Shown one piece after another: positions 1 through 6,423 of a DNA stretch of 7,339 bases (the first letter of the stretch is position 1; every line of letters starts with the position of its first letter). This DNA comes from an uncultured Mogibacterium sp. (GTDB lineage: Bacteria; Bacillota_A; Clostridia; Peptostreptococcales; Anaerovoracaceae): positions 1 through 7,339 of the forward strand of contig NZ_CALHTQ010000064.1 in assembly GCF_938039775.1 (NCBI RefSeq), given 5' to 3'. Below the pieces are notes generated by a model. That model had not been told where the DNA came from and made no database searches. It was given only the letters and a program-made list of their open reading frames with translations. The translations under genes were made by a program, and so were the position numbers.

Positions 1-1
1 A

Positions 2-2953
2 GGTGTTTTTTTGATATTCACTATGAAAAGCAACAGCACTGGTAGCTTTGGACATGGGATACACAATGTTCTTCGTGGACTATTCGGTGGTATGTCTTAT
101 GTGCTTCCGTATTTTCTCATTGTAGTTGCAATTAGCTTATTCTTGCAGAAATTACAACATCTAAATGCAAGAACTGCATCACTTACAGCTCTTATATATC
201 TAATGATGTGTGCATTGAACGGGTATAGATTTATCAATGCTAATAAGGTCAGATTTGGCTTTGGTGATATATTGCTTTTTTATAGAGACGGTGTTAGGGG
301 GCGTAATGCCGGAGCTGTCGGTATGGAGTTAGCAAATATTCTTGTTAAGTTTATCGGCAAGCCAGGCCTAATTATTCTCGGTCTAGCATTGATTATAATA
401 TCGGTTCTTCTAGTTGCTAATACACCTATTTCTAAACAGATACATGCCTTTAGAGAGGCTAGAGAGGAGAAGCGTTTAATAAGAGAGTTTGAGCGTTCAA
501 CGGATAATGTTAGTACTCCGGCCAGCTTTGAAGAAAAGAAGGCAAGTGATATAACAGTTGATTCTGTTAGACCTGAATTGAGCGAACATTTAGAGTTCAA
601 AAAATCCATGCATGATAGACCTGTGACTGAATTTTCTATGAAATCACCTATGAGTAATCATGATGTTTCAGAAGATGGCTACATCGGCTATTCTGCTGGC
701 CCAGTTGAAGAAGAGCCTACATCTGGATTATTTGGCAGAATGCTAGCTAAACACCTAAATTCCAAAAAACAGAAATCCCAGCCAAGTGAGATTGGAGCTG
801 TGGATACAGCGAATAAGACGCTTGATTCTAACTCAGGTACATATCAACTAGATGGTATTAATAGCAGTACCAAGAAATCTCCTGCCGGTTTTCCAGATGA
901 AAGCACAAGGCGAGAGCTTGCCAATATGCTTGACAATGGTTCGGATTTCGGAGATAGTAACGCAAGCGTATATGAAGGATATAGAGGGAAGTCGGGAAAA
1001 GAGAACGGTCAGGGGCTTGGTTTTGAATATGATTTACCCGATGCCAATCAGGTCGGCTATGGACTAGATGGCATTTCAAATTCAATCTCTAGTGGCTCTA
1101 CAGGTCTCTGTGGATATGATGGTAGTAGTGATAACAATGGAAATTATTCAGGTGTAGGACTTGGGCTTGATGGCCAAGTTCCAGCTCCAAAGTCTCGTCC
1201 TAAAACAGCTACATATCGTGGTCCAGGGACTCCTGAGTTTGACGAATTGAAGGCTCGTGAAGCTTCTCTTGCACCAAGTGTAGGAGGGGCTGCTGGAGTC
1301 GCTGCAGCTGCTGGAAGTCTTGCGTCGGCAAAGAGAGACGGTGATGATGCCTTTTACGAGCAGAAAGAAGATAATAGACCAACAAAAGCTGATCACGATG
1401 AAATTGTAAAGCAGGTTGAGGCAGGTCAATCAAAGAAAGAGGATAATTACGTGCTTCCCTCTGTAGATCTCTTAAATAGACCAAAGCCTAATAACAACAT
1501 GATGAGTGGCAATCAGCTCGAAGAACGTGCGCGCCTCCTCGAACAGACTCTGAACGATTTTAACGTTGAAGCAAAGGTGCTAAATGTAACACAGGGTGCC
1601 TCGGTTACAAGGTATGAGGTTCAACCGGCTACAGGTGTAAAGGTTAGTAAGATAACAGGTCTAGCTGACGATATTGCACTTAACATGAGGGCAAAAAGCA
1701 TTAGAATAGAGGCCCCTATACCTGGCAAAGCTGCTGTTGGTATAGAGGTTGAGAATGAAAAGGCAGCACCAGTTCTAATTAGGGAGTTAATCGAATCTAA
1801 TGAGTTCAAGCTTGCCAAGTCTAAGATTAGCTTTGTCGTTGGAAAAGACGTTTCTGGACGCAATGTTATAGCGGATTTACATAGTATGCCTCATATGCTC
1901 ATTGCAGGTGCTACGGGTTCAGGTAAGAGTGTATGTATTAACACTATAATCACAAGCCTTCTTTACAAAGCTTCACCAGATGAGGTTAAACTTGTACTAA
2001 TTGACCCTAAGGTAGTAGAGCTTGGAAGTTATAACGGTATTCCACACATGCTAATTCCTGTGGTTACCGATCCTAAGAAGGCTGCAGCAGCACTTAACTG
2101 GGCGGTTAACGAGATGCAGCAGCGATATAACAAGTTTGCTGAGCTAGGAGCGAAGGATTTGGCTTCGTATAATCAGTCGGTAACTAATGCTGGCGAAGAT
2201 GATAAGGTTATGCCGCAGATTGTTATAGTTATAGATGAGCTTGCCGATCTTATGATGGCGGCATCTTCGCAGGTTGAAGAAGCTATTTGTAGATTAGCGC
2301 AGAAGGCAAGAGCAGCTGGAATGCACTTAATTGTAGCTACTCAGAGACCTTCCGTTGATGTTGTAACGGGTTTAATCAAAGCGAATATTCCTTCTAGAAT
2401 TGCTTTTAGCGTATCTTCTCAGTTCGACTCTCGTACGATTATAGATACTGCTGGAGCTGAGAAATTGCTCGGTAAGGGAGATATGCTCTTCTCCCCGGTA
2501 GAGGCTAATAAGCCTATCAGAATTCAGGGACCTTATATTTCTGAAACTGAGAGTGCGGCAGTTATCGAGTTTGTTAAGTCTCAGAGTGAGACAGAATATC
2601 GCGAAGATGTAATCCAGAGCATAGAAGTTTCGGACAAGCCTGTATCACAGGATTCAGCATCTGATGAACTTACTGAAGATGCTATTGAGTTCATTCTAAA
2701 GCAGAAACAGGCATCTGTTTCTATGTTACAGAGAAGATTCAGAATCGGATATAATCGTGCCGCCCGCATAATCGATGAGATAGAAGAAATGGGTATAATT
2801 GGAGCATCTGATGGTTCGAGACCTAGACAGGTTTTGATGACTGAAGAAGAATATTACGGACCAGCTGACCAGACAACTTTTGAAAGCGGTTCGGGTAATG
2901 ACGGTTCTGAGCTTATGGATGATGAACCAGTTAATAACAATGGAGATTTTTAA
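2..2953 (+). CDS. ftsK: DNA translocase FtsK/SpoIIIE, 5'-truncated by the window edge
   Basis: Membrane-anchored ATP-driven pump that moves chromosomal DNA through the closing division or sporulation septum. Residues are counted from the TTG at position 11. Hydrophobic segments lie near 28-46, 55-69 and 119-136. A polar, low-complexity Ser/Gly/Asn/Asp-rich linker covers about 145-478. The motor starts near 480 (YVLPSVDLL) and has Walker A GATGSGKS at 633-640 (nt 1907-1930), [16 protein letters not shown], Walker B IVIDE near 739-743 and the [20 protein letters not shown] signature. The winged-helix gamma domain, which reads orientation motifs, spans about 886-945 and is followed by an acidic tail of roughly 35 residues. 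The frame is open to position 2 ([14 protein letters not shown]), which resembles the end of the first membrane helix of relatives. The true start is therefore probably upstream, and neither the TTG at 11 nor the ATG at 23 is likely to be it. FtsK and SpoIIIE cannot be told apart by sequence here. Confidence 0.96.
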   Translation, partial: GVFLIFTMKSNSTGSFGHGIHNVLRGLFGGMSYVLPYFLIVVAISLFLQKLQHLNARTASLTALIYLMMCALNGYRFINANKVRFGFGDILLFYRDGVRGRNAGAVGMELANILVKFIGKPGLIILGLALIIISVLLVANTPISKQIHAFREAREEKRLIREFERSTDNVSTPASFEEKKASDITVDSVRPELSEHLEFKKSMHDRPVTEFSMKSPMSNHDVSEDGYIGYSAGPVEEEPTSGLFGRMLAKHLNSKKQKSQPSEIGAVDTANKTLDSNSGTYQLDGINSSTKKSPAGFPDESTRRELANMLDNGSDFGDSNASVYEGYRGKSGKENGQGLGFEYDLPDANQVGYGLDGISNSISSGSTGLCGYDGSSDNNGNYSGVGLGLDGQVPAPKSRPKTATYRGPGTPEFDELKAREASLAPSVGGAAGVAAAAGSLASAKRDGDDAFYEQKEDNRPTKADHDEIVKQVEAGQSKKEDNYVLPSVDLLNRPKPNNNMMSGNQLEERARLLEQTLNDFNVEAKVLNVTQGASVTRYEVQPATGVKVSKITGLADDIALNMRAKSIRIEAPIPGKAAVGIEVENEKAAPVLIRELIESNEFKLAKSKISFVVGKDVSGRNVIADLHSMPHMLIAGATGSGKSVCINTIITSLLYKASPDEVKLVLIDPKVVELGSYNGIPHMLIPVVTDPKKAAAALNWAVNEMQQRYNKFAELGAKDLASYNQSVTNAGEDDKVMPQIVIVIDELADLMMAASSQVEEAICRLAQKARAAGMHLIVATQRPSVDVVTGLIKANIPSRIAFSVSSQFDSRTIIDTAGAEKLLGKGDMLFSPVEANKPIRIQGPYISETESAAVIEFVKSQSETEYREDVIQSIEVSDKPVSQDSASDELTEDAIEFILKQKQASVSMLQRRFRIGYNRAARIIDEIEEMGIIGASDGSRPRQVLMTEEEYYGPADQTTFESGSGNDGSELMDDEPVNNNGDF

Positions 2954-4278
2954 TGACTAACACGAACAAGACGTTCTATATTGACACTCTAGGTTGTGCT
3001 AAGAACGACTATGATTCGCAGGTGCTTGCGGCAGAACTTATGGATCGCGGGTGCACTCTTGCAGAATCCCCAGAAGCGGCAGATATCCTTATTGTGAATA
3101 CTTGCGGATTTATTGAGTCGGCAAAGGTTGAATCTATAGAGCATATCTTTAGTATGGCGGTGCTGAAGGGAGAGACGAAGAAGCTCGTCGTAACAGGGTG
3201 TCTATCGGAGCGCTATCACGAAGATCTTGTAAAGGAAATTCCTGAAGTTGATATTTTTACAGGTGTTAATGACTATGATGAGCTACCAGACCTTCTTTTA
3301 TCTGACGAAGAGGTTATGGCAGACAGTGTAAAAGGCAAGGTTGGAAAGGTTCTTCCTTATAAAGAGAGAGTACTTCCGAACAACTCATACTCTGGAGTTC
3401 TTAAAATTGCCGAAGGATGTAATAATACCTGTGCGTTCTGTGCTATTCCTAAGATTCGTGGACCATTTCGAAGTAAGAAGCTTGAGGATGTGGTCAGGGA
3501 AGCGGAAGTTATGGCAAAACGCGGAATCAAGGAGTTAACGATTATAGCTCAAGATACTTCGTACTATGGTAAAGACTTATACGGAGAGGCGATGCTTCCT
3601 AAACTACTCGAAGCGCTATGTAAGGTAGACGGTATTGAGTGGATTCGGCTCATGTATGTATATGACGATGGAATAACTGACGAGTTGATTGAGACGATTG
3701 CTAAAAATGACAAGATATGTAAATATTTAGATATTCCGATTCAGCACATTGCAGATAATGTGCTAAGACGGATGAGAAGAAACTCGACAGGCGCTTCTAT
3801 ACGAGAGACTTTCAAAAAGCTTCGTGCCAATATACCAGAAATACACATCAGAACAACGATGCTGGTCGGATTCCCGGGAGAGAGCGAGCAAGATTTTGAA
3901 GAACTTCTTGATTTCGTTAGAGAGACCAAGATCGATAGATTGGGCGTGTTTGCATTTTCTGACGAAGAAGGCACACTTTCTTACAGGCTTGATGGTAAAC
4001 TACCTGAAGATGTAAAAGAGTCGCGTAGAGACGAAGTAATGGCGTTACAAGTTGGCATAAGTGAAGAGCTTAACCAAAACAAAATTGGAAAAGTTTTTGA
4101 GGTTATAGTTGATGAAATGCAAACTGAAGGCGAGTACATTGGTAGAACAAGATATGATGCTCAAGAAATAGATAATGAGGTTAGCTTCGTTAGTGAGCGT
4201 AGGCTTGTGCCTGGAGATATTATAAAAGTTAAGATTACAGAAGCTTACGAGTACGATCTCGTAGGTGAGGAGGTTTAG
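2953..4278 (+). CDS. rimO: Ribosomal protein S12 (uS12) methylthiotransferase RimO
   Basis: Radical-SAM enzyme that adds a methylthio group to a conserved aspartate of ribosomal protein uS12. The 441-residue length is normal. The N-terminal UPF0004 domain carries the three cysteines expected for the auxiliary [4Fe-4S] cluster: C15 (TLGCAKN), C51 (NTCGFI) and C83 (VTGCLSE). The radical-SAM motif is C156-x3-C160-x2-C163 (EGCNNTCAFC). It is followed by IPKIRGPFRSK, which fits RimO better than the tRNA-modifying paralogue MiaB, whose equivalent is typically VPYVRGRERSR. IQHIADNVLRRMRR and TTMLVGFPGES are further family motifs. A C-terminal TRAM domain covers about 377-441. The ATG overlaps the ftsK stop (TAATG), with a GGAG seven bases upstream inside ftsK, which implies translational coupling. 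The N-terminal motif continues as NDYDSQ where many RimO proteins have NLVDSE, a mild variation. Confidence 0.96.
   Translation: MTNTNKTFYIDTLGCAKNDYDSQVLAAELMDRGCTLAESPEAADILIVNTCGFIESAKVESIEHIFSMAVLKGETKKLVVTGCLSERYHEDLVKEIPEVDIFTGVNDYDELPDLLLSDEEVMADSVKGKVGKVLPYKERVLPNNSYSGVLKIAEGCNNTCAFCAIPKIRGPFRSKKLEDVVREAEVMAKRGIKELTIIAQDTSYYGKDLYGEAMLPKLLEALCKVDGIEWIRLMYVYDDGITDELIETIAKNDKICKYLDIPIQHIADNVLRRMRRNSTGASIRETFKKLRANIPEIHIRTTMLVGFPGESEQDFEELLDFVRETKIDRLGVFAFSDEEGTLSYRLDGKLPEDVKESRRDEVMALQVGISEELNQNKIGKVFEVIVDEMQTEGEYIGRTRYDAQEIDNEVSFVSERRLVPGDIIKVKITEAYEYDLVGEEV
4267..4273 (+). promoter_or_regulatory. Ribosome binding site of pgsA
   Basis: GAGGAGG lies five bases before the pgsA ATG and wholly inside the 3' end of rimO. 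It fixes the pgsA start at 4279 and supports coupled translation of the two genes. Confidence 0.85.
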
Positions 4279-4809
4279 ATGAATTTACCTAACAAGTTGA
4301 CAGTTGGCAGAATGATAGCTGTTCCGTTCTTCGTTGTAGCGTTTATGATGCAGCATTATATGGTGGCTTTCATCATTTTTATTGCGGCGTCATTTACTGA
4401 TTTACTAGATGGAAAGATAGCAAGAGCAAGAGGGCTAGTTACAAATTTTGGAAAGATTATGGATCCTCTTGCTGACAAAATTTTGGTGTACTCAGCACTG
4501 TGCCTACTTATAGGTGAAGGCACTATCCCTGCATGGTCACTTATAGTTATCCTTGCTAGAGAATTTGCTGTAAGTGGTATGAGAACAGTTGCAGCATCAG
4601 AAGGAAGAGTTGTTGCTGCTGGTATGAGTGGTAAGATTAAGACGGTTCTTCAGATGATTGCAGTTCCTACACTGATTATTGCTCTGACTTTTGATACGGT
4701 ATATATGCTAATGACCGTTGGAATGGCTCTATTTTGGGCGTCACTTGCAGCTACAATATATTCAGGATGCGAATACATAGTCAAAAATAAAGATGTATTC
4801 TCAATGTAA
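4279..4809 (+). CDS. pgsA: CDP-diacylglycerol--glycerol-3-phosphate 3-phosphatidyltransferase
   Basis: Integral membrane enzyme that transfers the phosphatidyl group from CDP-diacylglycerol to glycerol-3-phosphate, giving phosphatidylglycerol phosphate, the committed step to phosphatidylglycerol and cardiolipin. The CDP-alcohol phosphotransferase motif is complete: D41-LL-D44-G45-KIA-R49, then G58-KIM-D62-PLA-D66, where the four aspartates bind the metal ions. The N-terminal MNLPNKLTVGRM is the family's usual opening (NLPNxLTxxR). Several hydrophobic stretches follow (about 12-38, 69-95, 121-140, 142-162). The 176-residue length is typical. The ATG begins on the base after the rimO stop and is preceded by GAGGAGG at 4267-4273, so it is very likely coupled to rimO. 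No rodZ-like gene lies before it, although many Firmicutes have one in this neighbourhood. Confidence 0.96.
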   Translation: MNLPNKLTVGRMIAVPFFVVAFMMQHYMVAFIIFIAASFTDLLDGKIARARGLVTNFGKIMDPLADKILVYSALCLLIGEGTIPAWSLIVILAREFAVSGMRTVAASEGRVVAAGMSGKIKTVLQMIAVPTLIIALTFDTVYMLMTVGMALFWASLAATIYSGCEYIVKNKDVFSM

Positions 4810-4820
4810 GAAATTACATT
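4803..4820 (+). other. Small hairpin over the pgsA stop codon
   Basis: AATGTAA and TTACATT form a perfect 7-bp inverted repeat around a GAAA tetraloop (4810-4813); the pgsA TAA is in the left arm. GNRA loops stabilise RNA hairpins, but the stem has only one G-C pair and no T-run follows, so it is not a convincing intrinsic terminator. It may mark or protect an mRNA 3' end, or be chance in AT-rich DNA. Confidence 0.4.
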
Positions 4821-4888
4821 TAAAAGTGTTGTGATTTAACAAAATCTGAACTCATTGTGTTGAGCATATTAATTAAAATAAGAAATTT

Positions 4889-4920
4889 TTACTCGGTGTA
4901 CTCTATAGTATACCGAGTAA
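4889..4920 (+). promoter_or_regulatory. Strong hairpin / inverted repeat in the cinA leader
   Basis: The arms 4889-4902 and 4907-4920 pair over 14 positions, including one G·U wobble (G4898-U4911), around a four-base CTAT loop (4903-4906). The outer nine pairs, TTACTCGGT with ACCGAGTAA, are perfect. The hairpin ends six bases before the cinA ribosome binding site. No T-run follows on either strand, so it does not look like an ordinary terminator. It could be an mRNA-stabilising or translation-modulating leader structure, or a DNA operator for a dimeric regulator. The structure is directly visible; its role is unknown. Confidence 0.7.
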
Positions 4921-4926
4921 TTGCGT

Positions 4927-4933
4927 GGAGAGG
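4927..4933 (+). promoter_or_regulatory. Ribosome binding site that fixes the cinA start
   Basis: GGAGAGG lies eight bases before the ATG at 4942. A longer reading from the in-frame TTG at 4921 would place this site inside the coding region, leave only the hairpin upstream, and add seven residues before the conserved CinA opening MNVSIIAVGTELL. The ATG at 4942 is therefore preferred. Confidence 0.85.
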
Positions 4934-4941
4934 TAATAGAT

Positions 4942-6195
4942 ATGAACGTATCGATAATAGCGGTTGGAACCGAATTGCTATTTGGACAAACTGTTAATAC
5001 GAATGCAACATATATATCAAATCAGTTGAACTTAATGGGGTTCAATGTCATGTATCATCATGTTGTTGGTGATAATCCTGGCAGATTAAAAGAACTAATA
5101 AAATCAACATTTACGGATAATGATATAATCATCTTTACAGGTGGACTCGGACCGACTCAAGATGACCTAACGAAAGAAATAGTTGCAGAAGCGATGGGAG
5201 TCGAGCTTTATTTTGATGAGAGGTGTTACGCCAAGATAAAGTCATATTTTGATGATAGAAACCGCATAATGCCGGAAAATAACAGAAAGCAGGCTTACAT
5301 TCCTGTTGGTGCAGAAGTTTTTCATAACGAAGCTGGTACGGCACCTGCGTTCGGAATTGAGAAGGATGGTAAATGCGCTATTTGTCTTCCGGGACCTCCA
5401 CGAGAAATGAAATGGTTATTTAATAACTGTGTTACAGATTATTTAAAGAAGTTCTCCAGTAAAGAGATGTATTATAGGGTAATAAGAACTATTGGAATAG
5501 GAGAATCTGATCTTGAAACGAAGCTCATGCCGCTTATAAATAATCAGTCTGATCCTACAATTGCAACATATGCAAAAGAAGGTGAGTGTACCTTGCGAGT
5601 TGCTTCGCAGAGAGAAACTGAGGCAGAAGCTCAATTAGCTGTTGATAATATGGTTTCAGAGATAGAAAAGCTCGTTGGGAATTATATATATAGCTTTGAT
5701 GACGAAGAACTTTCGGAGGTTGTCGTTAAACAGCTTAAGGAGAAAGAATTAAAGCTATCTTCGGCAGAATCGTGTACAGGGGGATTATTTGCATCATGTA
5801 TAACGGATGTACCTGGTGCTTCAAGTGTATTTTCGTATGGCTTTGTAACGTATAGTGCTGCTGCCAAATCTGAAATTTTGGATGTAGATATCGAGGTAAT
5901 TGAGAATCATTCTGTTGTAAGTGCCGAAGTAGCGGTTCTAATGGCTAAAGGTGCACAAAACGCTGCAAATAGTGATATTTCTGTATCTGTAACGGGCTAC
6001 GCAGGACCAGAGGCTGACCCAGGTAGGGACAATGGAAATGCGTATATTGGTTATTCGTGCAGCGAAAGATTTGGTGAAAAGTGTGGATACGTTGAAATAA
6101 ACACAAAACGTAGCGATAGAAAGTGGAATAGGAACTATTTTAAACTCAGAATGCTGTTGGTTGTATATGAAATTTTAAATGGAAAATTAAGTTGA
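4942..6195 (+). CDS. cinA: CinA: competence/damage-inducible protein with nicotinamide-nucleotide amidohydrolase domain
   Basis: Two-domain protein of pyridine-nucleotide salvage. In characterised CinA proteins the C-terminal domain deamidates nicotinamide mononucleotide to nicotinic acid mononucleotide, and the N-terminal MoCF-like domain can act as an ADP-ribose pyrophosphatase. The protein is 417 residues from the chosen ATG, normal for full-length CinA. The N-terminal domain (about 1-170) opens with IIAVGTELLFGQ and carries TGGLGPTQDDLT at 66-77 and the LPGPPREMKWLF motif. The C-terminal domain (about 257-417) has the AESCTGG signature at 275-281, then TDVPGASSVF, VVSAEVA and VTGYAGPEADPG. 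It follows pgsA after 132 bp and precedes recA, the classic Firmicute arrangement. Its role in competence is inferred only from the family name and neighbourhood. No LexA box was seen directly upstream. Confidence 0.95.
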   Translation: MNVSIIAVGTELLFGQTVNTNATYISNQLNLMGFNVMYHHVVGDNPGRLKELIKSTFTDNDIIIFTGGLGPTQDDLTKEIVAEAMGVELYFDERCYAKIKSYFDDRNRIMPENNRKQAYIPVGAEVFHNEAGTAPAFGIEKDGKCAICLPGPPREMKWLFNNCVTDYLKKFSSKEMYYRVIRTIGIGESDLETKLMPLINNQSDPTIATYAKEGECTLRVASQRETEAEAQLAVDNMVSEIEKLVGNYIYSFDDEELSEVVVKQLKEKELKLSSAESCTGGLFASCITDVPGASSVFSYGFVTYSAAAKSEILDVDIEVIENHSVVSAEVAVLMAKGAQNAANSDISVSVTGYAGPEADPGRDNGNAYIGYSCSERFGEKCGYVEINTKRSDRKWNRNYFKLRMLLVVYEILNGKLS

Positions 6196-6327
6196 CATAT
6201 TTAAATTAAGTAGGAGTGACGATAATTAGTTATATTAACATACTTGCAGAAATAAGAAGCATTTAGAAATAAGGTAAAATAAAGCTATATAAAATGGATG
6301 TATTATTGATTTGAGTTTAGATTTAGT

Positions 6328-6356
6328 TTGACCATCATATGGGAGGAATATATAAT
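6328..6356 (+). promoter_or_regulatory. Distal sigma-A-type promoter of recA
   Basis: A -35 TTGACC (6328-6333) and a perfect -10 TATAAT (6351-6356) are separated by the optimal 17 bp. Transcription would start near 6363, about 60 bases before recA. Only one base of the twelve departs from the housekeeping consensus. It lies exactly 30 bp upstream of the proximal promoter. Transcripts from here would have to pass the LexA box at 6388-6401. Confidence 0.7.
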
Positions 6357-6357
6357 C

Positions 6358-6386
6358 TTGACAAATGAATGAACGTTTTATATAAT
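6358..6386 (+). promoter_or_regulatory. Proximal sigma-A-type promoter of recA, perfect consensus
   Basis: A -35 TTGACA (6358-6363) and a -10 TATAAT (6381-6386), separated by 17 bp, match the housekeeping consensus at all twelve positions. The expected start is near 6393, inside the LexA box, giving a leader of about 30 bases. So strong a promoter fits a gene that needs tight repression with high induced output. Confidence 0.9.
6366..6379 (+). promoter_or_regulatory. Possible second, degenerate LexA/DinR box
   Basis: The core GAAT-GAAC-GTTT (6367-6378) matches six of the eight defined bases of GAAC-N4-GTTC and also fits the purine/pyrimidine pattern of the Bacillus inner bases. It sits in the spacer between the proximal -35 and -10, with its centre 22 bp (about two helical turns) from the centre of the perfect box. 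A GAAT half-site is also found in the Bacillus subtilis recA box. Functional status is inference. Confidence 0.4.
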
Positions 6387-6387
6387 A

Positions 6388-6401
6388 CGAACAAATGTTC
6401 G
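6388..6401 (+). promoter_or_regulatory. LexA/DinR SOS operator of recA
   Basis: CGAACAAATGTTCG is a palindrome with perfect 6-bp arms (CGAACA/TGTTCG). It fits the Gram-positive SOS box GAAC-N4-GTTC at all defined bases. It begins two bases after the proximal -10 and covers the expected transcription start, so bound LexA would block initiation there and could act as a roadblock to the distal promoter. This implies RecA-dependent self-cleavage of LexA and autoregulation of recA. Confidence 0.93.
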
Positions 6402-6413
6402 GAATATGCATAT

Positions 6414-6420
6414 AGGAGGA
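6414..6420 (+). promoter_or_regulatory. Ribosome binding site of recA
   Basis: AGGAGGA is a full Shine-Dalgarno match ending three bases before the recA ATG at 6424. It is slightly close but strong, and it fixes the start. Confidence 0.85.
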
Positions 6421-6423
6421 ACT

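Noticed and set aside
11..25. TTG at 11 (with AGGTG just upstream) or ATG at 23 as the ftsK start.
   Set aside because: The frame stays open to the window edge, and the residues before the TTG read as the end of a first membrane helix seen in relatives. A start upstream of the window is more likely.
1148..1484. Antisense open frames of about 90 codons within the ftsK linker region.
   Set aside because: They lie wholly inside a well-supported gene, opposite its strand, show no recognisable family motifs, and overlap one another; they are shadows of the biased linker codons.
4851..4879. Possible cinA promoter with -10 TAAAAT at 4874-4879.
   Set aside because: The -35 region at 17 bp (CTCATT) is a poor match, and in such AT-rich DNA a lone -10 hexamer is expected by chance.
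4889..4925. Hairpin as an intrinsic terminator for the pgsA operon.
   Set aside because: The stem is strong, but the bases after it (TTGCGTGGAG) contain no U-tract, and the opposite strand also lacks one.
4921..4941. Seven-residue longer CinA from the TTG at 4921.
   Set aside because: It would begin directly at the hairpin end with no ribosome binding site and would put the clear GGAGAGG inside the coding region; CinA proteins normally begin at the MNVSIIAVGTELL-like segment.
6192..6226. Perfect -35-like TTGACA overlapping the cinA stop, with GATAAT at 6221.
   Set aside because: The spacer would be 23 bp, too long for a sigma-A promoter, and no -10-like hexamer sits at 16-18 bp.
6216..6266. 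Tiny open frame from GTG at 6216 (16 codons, VTIISYINILAEIRSI).
   Set aside because: The only Shine-Dalgarno-like sequence (AGGAG) overlaps the start codon, there is no ATG, and the peptide is not recognisable.
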